From CAYNUJ01 sp964573255 (GTDB taxonomy: Bacteria; Bacteroidota; Ignavibacteria; Ignavibacteriales; Melioribacteraceae): 64,000 bases of DNA. The notes below the pieces were generated by a model. It had not been told where the DNA came from. It searched no databases and saw only the letters and a list, made by a program, of their open reading frames with translations. Position numbers and translations under genes: made by a program. Shown here in pieces: positions 54,004 through 62,279 of the stretch. The DNA lies in NCBI GenBank assembly GCA_964573255.1, contig CAZNJB010000020.1, forward strand, positions 1 to 64,000, read 5' to 3'. The stretch's first letter is position 1, and every line of letters begins with the position of its first letter.

Positions 54004-56214
54004 ATGGATAAAGTCAAAAAAGGTTTCGGTACTGCGCCGGTATTTTTCACTTCAATTTCCACTATTCTCGGCGCAATTTTATTTTTAAGATTTGGTTATG
54101 CCGTTGGAACGGTTGGTTTTTGGGGTGTTGTTGCTATAATACTTATAGGGCATTTGGTAACAATACCTACCGCATTAGCGATTTCGGAAATTGCCACTAA
54201 TGAAAAAGTAAAAGGAGGTGGAGAATATTTTATTATTTCCCGTTCCTTCGGATTAAACATAGGCGCAACTATCGGGATTGCGCTATACCTTTCGCAAACA
54301 ATTAGTATAGCGTTCTATATAATTGCATTTACCGAAGCCTTCTCTCCAATTTTCGATTATCTGAGAAATAACTTCGGATTCTTTTTGCCTAAACAGGCTA
54401 TCAGTATTCCGGCTCTAATTCTTCTTTCGGCTTTAATATTAAAAAAAGGCGCAAGCATTGGAGTCAAGTTGTTATACATTGTTGTGGTGATTCTATTTAT
54501 TTCACTTGCCTTTTTCTTTTTCGGTTCACCGATAGATGGCTATACTTCAACCGGAACTTTATTCAATGATTCGTTCAGAAACCCCGAGCAATTATTTGTT
54601 GTGTTTGCCATTATATTCCCTGCTTTTACCGGAATGACTGCTGGAGTAGGACTTTCGGGCGATTTGCGGGATCCGAAGAAATCCATTCCTATGGGAACAA
54701 TTTTGGGAACCGTTACGGGTATGATAGTTTATTTCTTTGTTACATATAAGTTGAATATATCTGCACCGCCGAGTGAGCTGGTTAACGACCAATTGATTAT
54801 GAGTCGGATTGCTGTGTTTGGCAATATAATAATTCCGCTTGGGTTAGCGGCTTCAACGGTTTCATCTGCTATCGGTTCGATATTAGTTGCACCGAGAACC
54901 CTTCAAGCATTAAGCCGAGATCATTCATTCCCCTCTGAATCGGTAAATCGCTGGTTATCTAAAGGAATTGGGGAATTAGGTGAACCTCTTAACGCAACAA
55001 TTGTTTCGAGTATTATTGCTCTCGTATTTGTCGCCATTGGTGATGTGAATGCAGTTGCTACAGTTATTACAATGTTCTTTATGGTAACTTACGGTTCCAT
55101 TTGTTTAATCTCTTTTTTATATCATTTCGGTTCAGACCCATCCTACCGACCGACTTTCAAATCGAAATGGTATGTTTCCGGACTAGGGTTTGTATTATCG
55201 ACTTGGTTGATGTTTCAAATAAGCACTATTTATGCGGTCTCTTCCCTCGTAATAATGACTACGATTTACTTGGGAATAAATTATTATCATAAAGAACGCG
55301 GTGGATTGGAGGCAATATTCCAAGGCGCTATTTATCAATTCAGTAGGAGATTAACTGTATTTACACAGCAGGCAAAGAAGAAAGATCAAGGCTGGAGACC
55401 TTCGGCAATTTGTGTTTCATCCGATACTTTTGAGCGAGACAAAGTAATTCACCTGTTAAGCTGGATATCTTACAGATATGGATTTGGAACTTATATTCAT
55501 CTGATTAAAGGATATTATTCCAAGGAAAAATGTGAAGAAGCAGAGAAAGTACTCGATAAATTGTTGAACAAGATGTCTTTCATCAAAGGCGATATTTACA
55601 TCGATACGATTATCTCGCCTTCCTTTACGTCGGCAATCGCTCAAGTAGTTCAGCTTCCAAGTCCATCGGGTATGGAAAACAATATGGTGATTTTTGAGTA
55701 TGATAAAAAGGATCCTCAAAACCTGCCGCAAATATTGGAGAATATTTCACTTGTACAAGCAGGTAAATTTGATGTTTGCATACTTGGTTCTTCTTCAAGA
55801 AATACTCAATTCGAAAACGGGATTCACGTATGGATTAAGAATTGGGATGCAGATAATACCAATTTGATGATACTCCTTAGCTATATTATTATGGGTCATC
55901 CTTCTTGGAAAAACGGTTATATAAAAATATTTAGCGTTTGTCCCGAAGGTGAATATTCGAATGAAATGAATAATCTGAAAGAACTGGTTCATTCCGGAAG
56001 GCTGCCTATTTCGGATAATAATATTGAGGTGATTGAACTTAAAGGCGAAATTCAGATGAAAGAATTAATCAACGAAAAATCATCCGAAGCAGCTTTAACT
56101 ATATTGGGCTTTAAGGAAGAATTAATTAAACACGAAGGTGTTTCATTCTTCGAGGGATATGATAAAATCGGAGATGTCCTATTTGTGGATGCAGAAGGAG
56201 ATAAAAAATTATAA
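54004..56214 (+). CDS. SLC12-like (APC superfamily) transporter
   Basis: The product has 736 residues. About twelve membrane helices occupy residues 10-440 with the cation-chloride-cotransporter/amino-acid permease start GTAPVFFTSISTILGAILFLRFGYAVG and AFTGMTAGVGLSGDLRDPKKSIP. Residues 450-736 form a soluble domain (DTFERDKVIHLLSWISYRY, IHLIKGY) as in SLC12 family proteins. Substrate is uncertain: sodium, potassium or chloride cotransport, or amino acids. Confidence 0.85.
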   Translation: MDKVKKGFGTAPVFFTSISTILGAILFLRFGYAVGTVGFWGVVAIILIGHLVTIPTALAISEIATNEKVKGGGEYFIISRSFGLNIGATIGIALYLSQTISIAFYIIAFTEAFSPIFDYLRNNFGFFLPKQAISIPALILLSALILKKGASIGVKLLYIVVVILFISLAFFFFGSPIDGYTSTGTLFNDSFRNPEQLFVVFAIIFPAFTGMTAGVGLSGDLRDPKKSIPMGTILGTVTGMIVYFFVTYKLNISAPPSELVNDQLIMSRIAVFGNIIIPLGLAASTVSSAIGSILVAPRTLQALSRDHSFPSESVNRWLSKGIGELGEPLNATIVSSIIALVFVAIGDVNAVATVITMFFMVTYGSICLISFLYHFGSDPSYRPTFKSKWYVSGLGFVLSTWLMFQISTIYAVSSLVIMTTIYLGINYYHKERGGLEAIFQGAIYQFSRRLTVFTQQAKKKDQGWRPSAICVSSDTFERDKVIHLLSWISYRYGFGTYIHLIKGYYSKEKCEEAEKVLDKLLNKMSFIKGDIYIDTIISPSFTSAIAQVVQLPSPSGMENNMVIFEYDKKDPQNLPQILENISLVQAGKFDVCILGSSSRNTQFENGIHVWIKNWDADNTNLMILLSYIIMGHPSWKNGYIKIFSVCPEGEYSNEMNNLKELVHSGRLPISDNNIEVIELKGEIQMKELINEKSSEAALTILGFKEELIKHEGVSFFEGYDKIGDVLFVDAEGDKKL

Positions 56215-56673
56215 AGCATCAAGTAACTAATGGAATGATTGATCATCCTTAAGCGTAATCAATGAAATCCCTGTTATCACATAAAATCCAGGAATTATTT
56301 TTTCGTTATTCTCAAACAAACAGGGAATGTCCTGGTGAATATTACCGTTTTATCAAACTGGTAAGTTATAAAAAATGCAAAATGGATTTTTTGATGTGAA
56401 TCTAGGAGGGTGATGAGTTCTCTGTTAGTGAATTTTATCTTATTGTAAAATTCTACCGGCAGTTTTATATTTACTATTTAAGATCTATTCCCCAATGTAA
56501 TTATATGTTTTATCGGAATTAAAATCCGTAATTAGAAGAAACAACAACATTATGAGAATGAAATTACGCTCATTTAGGGGGATATTCACGTAATCTGGCA
56601 ATTTAATAAACTTTTTGAATAAGTAATAAGAATTGATTATCTTTAAATCAGAAAAAAAAATCTTATATGCTAT
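56215..56673. other. 459-base intergenic stretch with possible RNA pseudoknot
   Basis: No gene is seen. Arms in the order A-B-A'-B' occur: TCCCTGTT (56268-56275), CCAGGA (56288-56293), AACAGGGA (56319-56326) and TCCTGG (56330-56335). A pairs with A' and B with B', an H-type pseudoknot topology. A weak FNR-like TTGATGTGAATCTA lies near 56390. A palindromic site before the Rrf2 gene is listed separately. Confidence 0.35.
56628..56643. promoter_or_regulatory. Candidate Rrf2 operator (weak copy)
   Basis: AAGAAT-TGAT-TATCTT has the architecture of the palindromes in the cytochrome intergenic region (AAGAAT-N4-ATTCTT) with two mismatches in the right arm. It lies 30 bases before the Rrf2 gene start and suggests autoregulation. 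Confidence 0.4.
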
Positions 56674-57105
56674 ATGACAGTAATTTTTTCAAAAAAGTGC
56701 GAGCTTGCTATTCAAGCGGTATTATTGCTTTCGATTAAAAAGAGTAAATTAATTTTTAATTCGAAAGAAATATCAGACGAATTAAAAGTCCCGAAAGAAT
56801 TCGTTTCCAAGATGCTTCAAATTTTGACCGACAGTGGAATTGTCGGTTCTAAAAAAGGGAAGAGCGGCGGATTCTATTTGGCAAAACGCCCGAGTCAGAT
56901 TCGTTTGATTGATATCGTAGAAGCAATTGACGGTACTGATGTTTTTAATAAATGTGTACTCGGTTTCCCCGGATGTTCGGATGATCAGCCTTGTCCCGTA
57001 CACGATAAATGGGGTAAGTTGAGAACTGAGGCTTATAGAATGCTTAGTGAAGAAACGCTCGAACAATTAAAGGAGAAGACTGTAAATAAAATTCTTTCCC
57101 TTTAA
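56674..57105 (+). CDS. Rrf2-family Fe-S transcriptional regulator
   Basis: The product has 143 residues. It has a winged helix (SKKCELAIQAVLLLSIKK, KEISDELKVPKEFVSKMLQIL, GSKKGKSGGFYLA), then the regulatory segment with Cys94, Cys101 and Cys107 (CX6CX5C; NKCVLGFPGC, QPCPVH). Such triads bind a 2Fe-2S or 4Fe-4S cluster, as in NsrR, IscR and RsrR. It is the only regulator next to the Fe-S protein and cytochrome genes, so NO or redox sensing for that locus is the natural inference. Confidence 0.85.
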   Translation: MTVIFSKKCELAIQAVLLLSIKKSKLIFNSKEISDELKVPKEFVSKMLQILTDSGIVGSKKGKSGGFYLAKRPSQIRLIDIVEAIDGTDVFNKCVLGFPGCSDDQPCPVHDKWGKLRTEAYRMLSEETLEQLKEKTVNKILSL

Positions 57106-57467
57106 TTATTCTTTGCTTGCAGTTAATACCCTTGAATAGTTGTTTTATAAATAACACGAATTTAAGAGTAAAACAAAAATCCGCAGTATTGATATCACCT
57201 TAATAAAATTATTTTAATTTTTCAGACTAAAAGATCGGATTAATCCTTTAAATTTAACAATAATATATTCCCAACTTTTTTAATTGAACTATATTTATCA
57301 GAAGGGGTTTGCGTATTTCTTTCTTTTGGGGATAATCAAATACAATAGAGACTTAAACTGATAATTTTAAATTTTATCACAAATTAAATAATACTGATAT
57401 ATAATTAATTCGATACGGATTGAATATCCGCATCGAATTAATTGAAAAGTTTAAGAGAAAGGAATTA
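57106..57467. other. 362-base convergent intergenic stretch
   Basis: It lies between the ends of the Rrf2 gene and the Fe-S gene. There are no genes. It contains the palindrome GGATTAATCC (57237-57246) and the long hairpin listed at 57403-57443. Nothing else was seen. Confidence 0.5.
57403..57443. terminator. Long stem-loop downstream of the Fe-S protein gene
   Basis: AATTAATTCGAT-A-CGGAT pairs with ATCCG-C-ATCGAATTAATT around a 5-base loop with a single mismatch. It lies 24 bases after the stop codon of the minus-strand gene. It has no T-run beyond the stem, so termination efficiency is uncertain. Confidence 0.55.
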
Positions 57468-58304
57468 TTATACTTCCTGAAGGATTTCGCCTCTAACTCC
57501 AATCACTTTTGCATGTAATGGTATATTCTTACCGGAATTATGAATAGCCTGTTGTGCAATCCTGTATAAACCGGAACAGCAGGGAACTTGCATAATTAGT
57601 ACTGTGATTGATTTTACGTTAGCTTCGGTGATCATCATAGCCAACTTTTCGACGTAAATATCTTGATTGGAATCGAGTTTTGGACAAGCAATTGCCAAGC
57701 TTTTTCCTTTAAGAAAGTCTGAATGATAATTTGGATAAGCAAAAGGGACACAATCGGCTGTTAATAATAAGTCTGAGTTATGAAAATATGGAGCGGTTGG
57801 GGGTACTAAATGGAGTTGAACCGGCCATTGCCTCAATTGAGGAGAAATTCTTGTAACATTTTCTGACTCTTCCTCCACTTCGAAGGACATCTCCTGCGAG
57901 CCGGGACATCCGCATTGAGATTCGGTTACCGTTTCTCTGCTTTCACGCTCCAATTCAGGTACCGGAATATCATGTTCCCGCAAATATGCCAATCCTTGTT
58001 TTAAATATTCAAATTCTTCGTGTTCCTTTAAATGTAATAGGTGAGCTTTAATTACATTTGCTCCGCCCTTTACAATTTCTTCCATAACTCTATATTCATT
58101 GTAAGGCTCGGCTTCTCTTTTTTCGATTGTCAATGCACCTTCCGGGCAATGACCAATGCAGGCACCTAAACCGTCACAAAAGAGATCGCTTATCAATCTT
58201 ACCTTACCGTCAATTACTTGTAAAGCACCTTCGAAGCAACTAGGTACGCATTCACCACATCCGTTACACAAATCGTAATCGATTTTAATTATATCTCTTA
58301 ACAT
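57468..58304 (-). CDS. Iron-sulfur (two [4Fe-4S]) protein linked to Hcp/HcpR-type loci
   Basis: The product has 278 residues. The first cluster is CNGCGECVPSC (Cys13, 16, 19, 23). The second has CDGLGACIGHCP (Cys43, 49, 53), an atypical CX5CX3C spacing. Further cysteines lie at QCGCPG (about 130-132), TADC, IACPK and VPCCSG. I recall related proteins beside hybrid-cluster protein (hcp) genes in sulfate reducers in the HcpR nitrosative-stress regulon; hcp itself is absent here. An electron-transfer role in NO or nitrite response fits the Rrf2 and cytochrome neighbours. Confidence 0.75.
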   Translation of the reverse strand: MLRDIIKIDYDLCNGCGECVPSCFEGALQVIDGKVRLISDLFCDGLGACIGHCPEGALTIEKREAEPYNEYRVMEEIVKGGANVIKAHLLHLKEHEEFEYLKQGLAYLREHDIPVPELERESRETVTESQCGCPGSQEMSFEVEEESENVTRISPQLRQWPVQLHLVPPTAPYFHNSDLLLTADCVPFAYPNYHSDFLKGKSLAIACPKLDSNQDIYVEKLAMMITEANVKSITVLIMQVPCCSGLYRIAQQAIHNSGKNIPLHAKVIGVRGEILQEV

Positions 58305-58394
58305 TAAATACCCCGTTTTATAAGAAAATAAAGTCTGATTAAAAATATATAAATTACTGGATTAAATCAATTTATAGGGTTGGAATTAAAAGCA

Positions 58395-58420
58395 ACCGCT
58401 CCCATTTTATTGGGAGCGGT
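58395..58420 (-). terminator. Intrinsic terminator of the octahaem cytochrome gene
   Basis: ACCGCTCCCA (58395-58404), loop TTTTAT, TGGGAGCGGT (58411-58420) form a 10-bp stem. On the minus strand it is followed by TGCTTTTAATTCC. It lies 11 bases after the stop codon. Confidence 0.85.
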
Positions 58421-58430
58421 ATCGGAGTAA

Positions 58431-59666
58431 TTACTTTTTATTCAATCTCATCTGTTCTGCTAATTCTTTAATTTCAGTCAAATCTCTCTGCAATTCACTC
58501 CATCCGTACCACATCGAGTAGTCGGGACTATTATGAAACGCACCTTGGAAAGTTCTCATTCTGTGTTCGAGGAACATAACGAATAACTTTTGTTCAATTA
58601 CAGTAGGTGCATCGTGGAATGTGAGTACTAAAGGAAAATCGTAGGGATATGCTTCCGGTTTAGAGATAATTTTATCTTTATAAAGATCAGCTACCGTTCT
58701 GATTGCTTCTGCCATCAAGTGGTCGGCTTCTCTTATCATATCGTCCCCTTTCTTCAATTCGGCTTCGGCGAATTGGGAAGAGTGACAATCTGTACAAACC
58801 TTGAGCATTTTATCTCTTTCTTTTTGCCAGGACTCAGCGGTTAATCTTGCAACATCCGCACCTTTAACAACATTTAGCAAATCAGTAGGATTACCTTGAG
58901 GATCAAGAACTCCGAGTGCTTGCAAAATTGTGACTCTATCATTTTTCCATTGTTCATCTTCGGGCAATGGTAAGCGAACTGCTAAAAATCCCCATGCAGT
59001 ACGTACTTCGTGGTTTCCGTCAGGCATATGGCAAGTTTGGCAAGTCGGTGCAGCGGAGTTTTCAGGCAGTACACCAGCACGTTTTAGCATATATCTTACA
59101 CCGTGTTTGCTGCTGGAATACATTTCCCATTGTGGGTGGTCGAAGCCCATATGACAAGTTTGACAAGCTTCGGGTTCTTTTGCTTCTTTAACAGAAAAAG
59201 TATGTCGAGTATGGCAGGCATCGCAAGAAGCATTGCCGTGAGTATTTTCGCCATCTTTCAATTTTTTGAGATCATCTTCTGATTTTATGCCCAGTTTGTG
59301 GCATCCGCCGCAGCCTTTCATACCTTCAATTTGAGACATTGGCTGCATATGGATTGTAGGCATTGCATTCATTGCCGCCCAAGCTATTGAATGTTTCCCC
59401 TTTTTAAATTGCTCTACCTGTGTGTCGTGGCATTCTGCGCAAGTTTCAGGCGTTGGTAATTCTACTAACTCTACATTGTCAGCGCTATTGTGATTTTCTC
59501 CGTGGCATACAGAGCAATCGACGTCATTTTCAGCGTGCTTGCTCACTTGCCAATCGGAGACAATATTCGGACTAACTTCTTTGTGGCATTCGATACAGTT
59601 TTGTCCGTACGAATTAGTCGATAAAAAGATAGCCGCAGTAAATAAAACAAAGTACAGTTTTTTCAT
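58431..59666 (-). CDS. Octahaem cytochrome c, hydroxylamine oxidoreductase family (paralogue 1)
   Basis: The product has 411 residues with a signal peptide (to about 21) and eight CxxCH sites at 24, 51, 76, 119, 148, 168, 209 and 291. The family signature CHTRHTFS...CQTCHMGFDHPQWEMYSSSKHG (150-189) is that of octahaem HAO-type enzymes. The fourth haem (119-123) is the catalytic position in HAO. It probably acts in the periplasm, reducing or oxidising hydroxylamine, nitrite or NO. It is divergent from paralogue 2's operon with a palindrome (59685-59698) 18 bases before its ATG. Confidence 0.85.
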   Translation of the reverse strand: MKKLYFVLFTAAIFLSTNSYGQNCIECHKEVSPNIVSDWQVSKHAENDVDCSVCHGENHNSADNVELVELPTPETCAECHDTQVEQFKKGKHSIAWAAMNAMPTIHMQPMSQIEGMKGCGGCHKLGIKSEDDLKKLKDGENTHGNASCDACHTRHTFSVKEAKEPEACQTCHMGFDHPQWEMYSSSKHGVRYMLKRAGVLPENSAAPTCQTCHMPDGNHEVRTAWGFLAVRLPLPEDEQWKNDRVTILQALGVLDPQGNPTDLLNVVKGADVARLTAESWQKERDKMLKVCTDCHSSQFAEAELKKGDDMIREADHLMAEAIRTVADLYKDKIISKPEAYPYDFPLVLTFHDAPTVIEQKLFVMFLEHRMRTFQGAFHNSPDYSMWYGWSELQRDLTEIKELAEQMRLNKK

Positions 59667-59684
59667 AACATCTCCCTAATAAAA

Positions 59685-59698
59685 AGAATGAAAATTCT
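59685..59698. promoter_or_regulatory. Palindromic operator candidate IR1
   Basis: AGAAT-GAAA-ATTCT, 18 bases upstream of the paralogue 1 start codon. It has the same motif as IR3 on the other side of the intergenic region. Confidence 0.55.
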
Positions 59699-59747
59699 GT
59701 TTTAAAACTACTTTTATGACCTATTTAAAGCAAGTTGAATAATGTTA

Positions 59748-59775
59748 AGAATTATGAAAAATTATTAATAATTCT
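59748..59775. promoter_or_regulatory. Palindromic operator candidate IR2
   Basis: AGAATTAT, 12 bases, ATAATTCT in the middle of the 178-base divergent region. It shares the AGAAT...ATTCT half sites with IR1 and IR3 at wider spacing. Confidence 0.45.
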
Positions 59776-59806
59776 CATTTGATATTAAAACATAAATTTC
59801 CTTATT

Positions 59807-59824
59807 TAAGAATAAAAATTCTTA
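59807..59824. promoter_or_regulatory. Palindromic operator candidate IR3
   Basis: TAAGAAT-AAAA-ATTCTTA, a perfect 18-base palindrome, 20 bases upstream of the NapH-like gene start. It is the best copy of the motif and overlaps the expected transcription start region. Confidence 0.55.
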
Positions 59825-59844
59825 TTTACTTGTTGGACTAAAAA

Positions 59845-60936
59845 ATGAAAATTGAAAAGAATAAAGAAAAACCGGTACAAAAATATAGATTATTGGTTCA
59901 GTCTCTTTTTGCATTAATATCTATTTGGATAGGAATAGAATTTTATTCATTTATTCATTGGCTCGAATCGGGAGGGATGGAAGGGAGTTTTTACCGTCCC
60001 CCAGGAGTTGAAGGCTTTTTACCCATCAGTTCGCTGATGAGCATATATTATTTCCTACAATCCGGCGAGATACACGATGCGCATCCTGCCGGATTTTTTA
60101 TATTTCTTGGAATTTTTACCGTTTCTCTTGTATTCGGAAAGTCTTTTTGCAGCTGGATGTGTCCCATTGGGTTCATTTCTGAGGCCATTGCCGATTTTAG
60201 TGAAAAAATTCAGAAAAAATTATTCAAGAGAATCATTCAAATTCCTCGTTTTTTGGATATACCACTCCGTGGATTAAAATATCTTTTATTAGCCTTTTTT
60301 CTCTATTCAATATTCTTTTTAATGACTACAACCGCTCTTAAAGCATTCCTGGACAGCCCATACAATATTATGGCAGATGTAAAGATGTGGTATTTCTTTG
60401 CAAATATATCTCAATTTGCCTTAATAGTAATTGGTGTATTGTTTTTCCTTTCGTTTTTATTCAGAAATTTTTGGTGCAGATATTTATGTCCTTACGGCGC
60501 ATTGCTTGGATTAGCTTCCTTTGTCAGTCCTAATAAAATAAAACGGGATACTGATAGTTGTATAGATTGCGGACTATGTGCAAAAGCTTGTCCGTCAAGA
60601 ATTGAAGTTGATAAAGTTGTCACTGTAATATCGGATGAATGTTCCACTTGTATGAGTTGTGTAGATGCTTGTCCCGTTGCAAATACACTTGAACTTAAAA
60701 ATATTGCAACAAAAAGGAAATTTGACAAAAAGTATCTTGCCTTTGGAATAATGAGTATTTATTTTGCAATCATTGGATTAGGTGTCTTTCTTGGTTATTG
60801 GCAGAATCATGTTCCAAAAACAAAGTACATCAAATATCATCAAATATTAAATACTCTTGGGCATCCGAGGAGTACTAAAGATATCAAAGTGCTGAACAAG
60901 GAAGTAGAAAATAAAATAAAAACAAAAACGAAATAG
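59845..60936 (+). CDS. NapH-like membrane polyferredoxin
   Basis: The product has 363 residues. About five membrane helices and two CxxxCP sites at helix ends (SFCSWMCPIG, WCRYLCPYG) are followed by two [4Fe-4S] ferredoxin motifs (CIDCGLCAKACP and CSTCMSCVDACP). The layout is that of NapH/NosR-CcoG type quinol-side electron carriers. The short tail ends in lysines. It opens the three-gene operon with paralogue 2 and the hexahaem cytochrome, and may pass electrons between menaquinol and periplasmic haems. Confidence 0.82.
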   Translation: MKIEKNKEKPVQKYRLLVQSLFALISIWIGIEFYSFIHWLESGGMEGSFYRPPGVEGFLPISSLMSIYYFLQSGEIHDAHPAGFFIFLGIFTVSLVFGKSFCSWMCPIGFISEAIADFSEKIQKKLFKRIIQIPRFLDIPLRGLKYLLLAFFLYSIFFLMTTTALKAFLDSPYNIMADVKMWYFFANISQFALIVIGVLFFLSFLFRNFWCRYLCPYGALLGLASFVSPNKIKRDTDSCIDCGLCAKACPSRIEVDKVVTVISDECSTCMSCVDACPVANTLELKNIATKRKFDKKYLAFGIMSIYFAIIGLGVFLGYWQNHVPKTKYIKYHQILNTLGHPRSTKDIKVLNKEVENKIKTKTK

Positions 60937-60945
60937 GGAGTGGTT

Positions 60946-62268
60946 ATGAAAAAATTATTTATTGCAATTATTTCATTAATATTTTTAACTGCATCGGGAG
61001 CATTTGCCCAAAACGCTGCAGTAGCGGGTAAATGTATGACGTGCCATAAGGAAAAGAGTCCCGGACTTTATAAACAATGGTATGCTTCCAAGCATGCGGA
61101 TCATAATGTAACTTGTATCAGCTGTCACGGTGCCAAGAAGAGCGATAAAGACGCATTTATGCACGAAGGTGCTTATATCGCAACATTAGTTACGCCAAAA
61201 GATTGCGGTAAGTGCCATACAAAGGAAGCTGAAGAAGTTGATGCTTCCTATCATGCAACTGCCGGATTGATATTGGAATCAAAGGACGCATATCTTGCAC
61301 ACGTAGGCGGTGGGGAGCCGGTTGCAATTGTCGGGTGCGAAAGTTGCCACGGTACCAAAGTAAAAATTGATCCAAATTCGCCCAATAAATTATCCAGAAA
61401 ATCTTGGCCAAATAGTGGTATCGGTCGTTTGAATCCGGATGGATCTAAAGGTTCTTGTAATGCTTGCCACACAAGACACGCTTTTTCAAAAGCACAAGCA
61501 CGTCAGCCGGAAGCTTGTTCCAAATGCCATTTGGGACCAGATCACCCGCAAAAAGAAGTTTACGAAGAGAGTAAACATGGTAACGCTTATTACACACATA
61601 AAGAGGATATGAATTTAGATTCTGACAGCTGGGTTGTTGGTGTTGATTATTACGAAGCACCAACCTGTGCAACTTGTCATATGTCTGCAACTAAAACTCA
61701 AAAAGCAACACACGATGTTGGTAAAAGATTGTATTGGACATTAAGACCACCGATTTCCAAATTAAAAGATAATGCTGTTACGAAAAGAAAAAATATGAAA
61801 GATGTTTGTGTTGCCTGTCATAGCAAAAATTTTGCAGAGGGACATTTTTATCAGTTTGATGCTTTGGTAAAATTATATAACGAGAAATTTGCAAAACCGG
61901 CTACTGAAATAGTAAACTTGATTAAAAAGAAAAATTTACGTGAAAGAAATGCTGCCTTTGCAAATGAAATTGACTGGATTTATTGGGAATTATGGCATCA
62001 CGAAGGCAGAAGAGCACGCCACGGTGCGGCAATGATGGGTCCCGATTATGCTTGGTGGCATGGTATTTATGACGTTATTCAGACTTTCTATTTCAAACTC
62101 ATACCCACAGCGAGAAAATTCGGAGATAAAGACGTGGATGCTTATATCGATAAATTATTCAATGAAGATCCGATGCATAAATGGGTGAACCAAAAGACGG
62201 ATAAATTGAAGAAATCTATCCGTTCGGGTGATTTACAGAAAATTTATGAAAAATTGTTCGCCAAATAA
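60946..62268 (+). CDS. Octahaem cytochrome c, hydroxylamine oxidoreductase family (paralogue 2)
   Basis: I choose ATG 60946 (440 residues) with GGGAG 5 bases upstream rather than GTG 60940. A signal peptide ends near AFAQ. There are eight CxxCH sites at 30, 57, 87, 131, 171, 191, 241 and 288. It shares CHTRHAFSKAQARQPEACSKCH...GPDHPQ...SKHG with paralogue 1, and PDYAWWHG near the C-terminus parallels PDYSMWYG there. It has insertions between hemes 3 and 4 absent from paralogue 1. Probably periplasmic and supplied with electrons by its operon partners. Confidence 0.85.
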   Translation: MKKLFIAIISLIFLTASGAFAQNAAVAGKCMTCHKEKSPGLYKQWYASKHADHNVTCISCHGAKKSDKDAFMHEGAYIATLVTPKDCGKCHTKEAEEVDASYHATAGLILESKDAYLAHVGGGEPVAIVGCESCHGTKVKIDPNSPNKLSRKSWPNSGIGRLNPDGSKGSCNACHTRHAFSKAQARQPEACSKCHLGPDHPQKEVYEESKHGNAYYTHKEDMNLDSDSWVVGVDYYEAPTCATCHMSATKTQKATHDVGKRLYWTLRPPISKLKDNAVTKRKNMKDVCVACHSKNFAEGHFYQFDALVKLYNEKFAKPATEIVNLIKKKNLRERNAAFANEIDWIYWELWHHEGRRARHGAAMMGPDYAWWHGIYDVIQTFYFKLIPTARKFGDKDVDAYIDKLFNEDPMHKWVNQKTDKLKKSIRSGDLQKIYEKLFAK

Positions 62269-62279
62269 CAGGATGATAA

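Noticed and set aside
57237..57246. GGATTAATCC palindrome as a promoter operator
   Set aside because: It lies between the ends of two convergent genes, where no promoter is expected, and is short enough to occur by chance.
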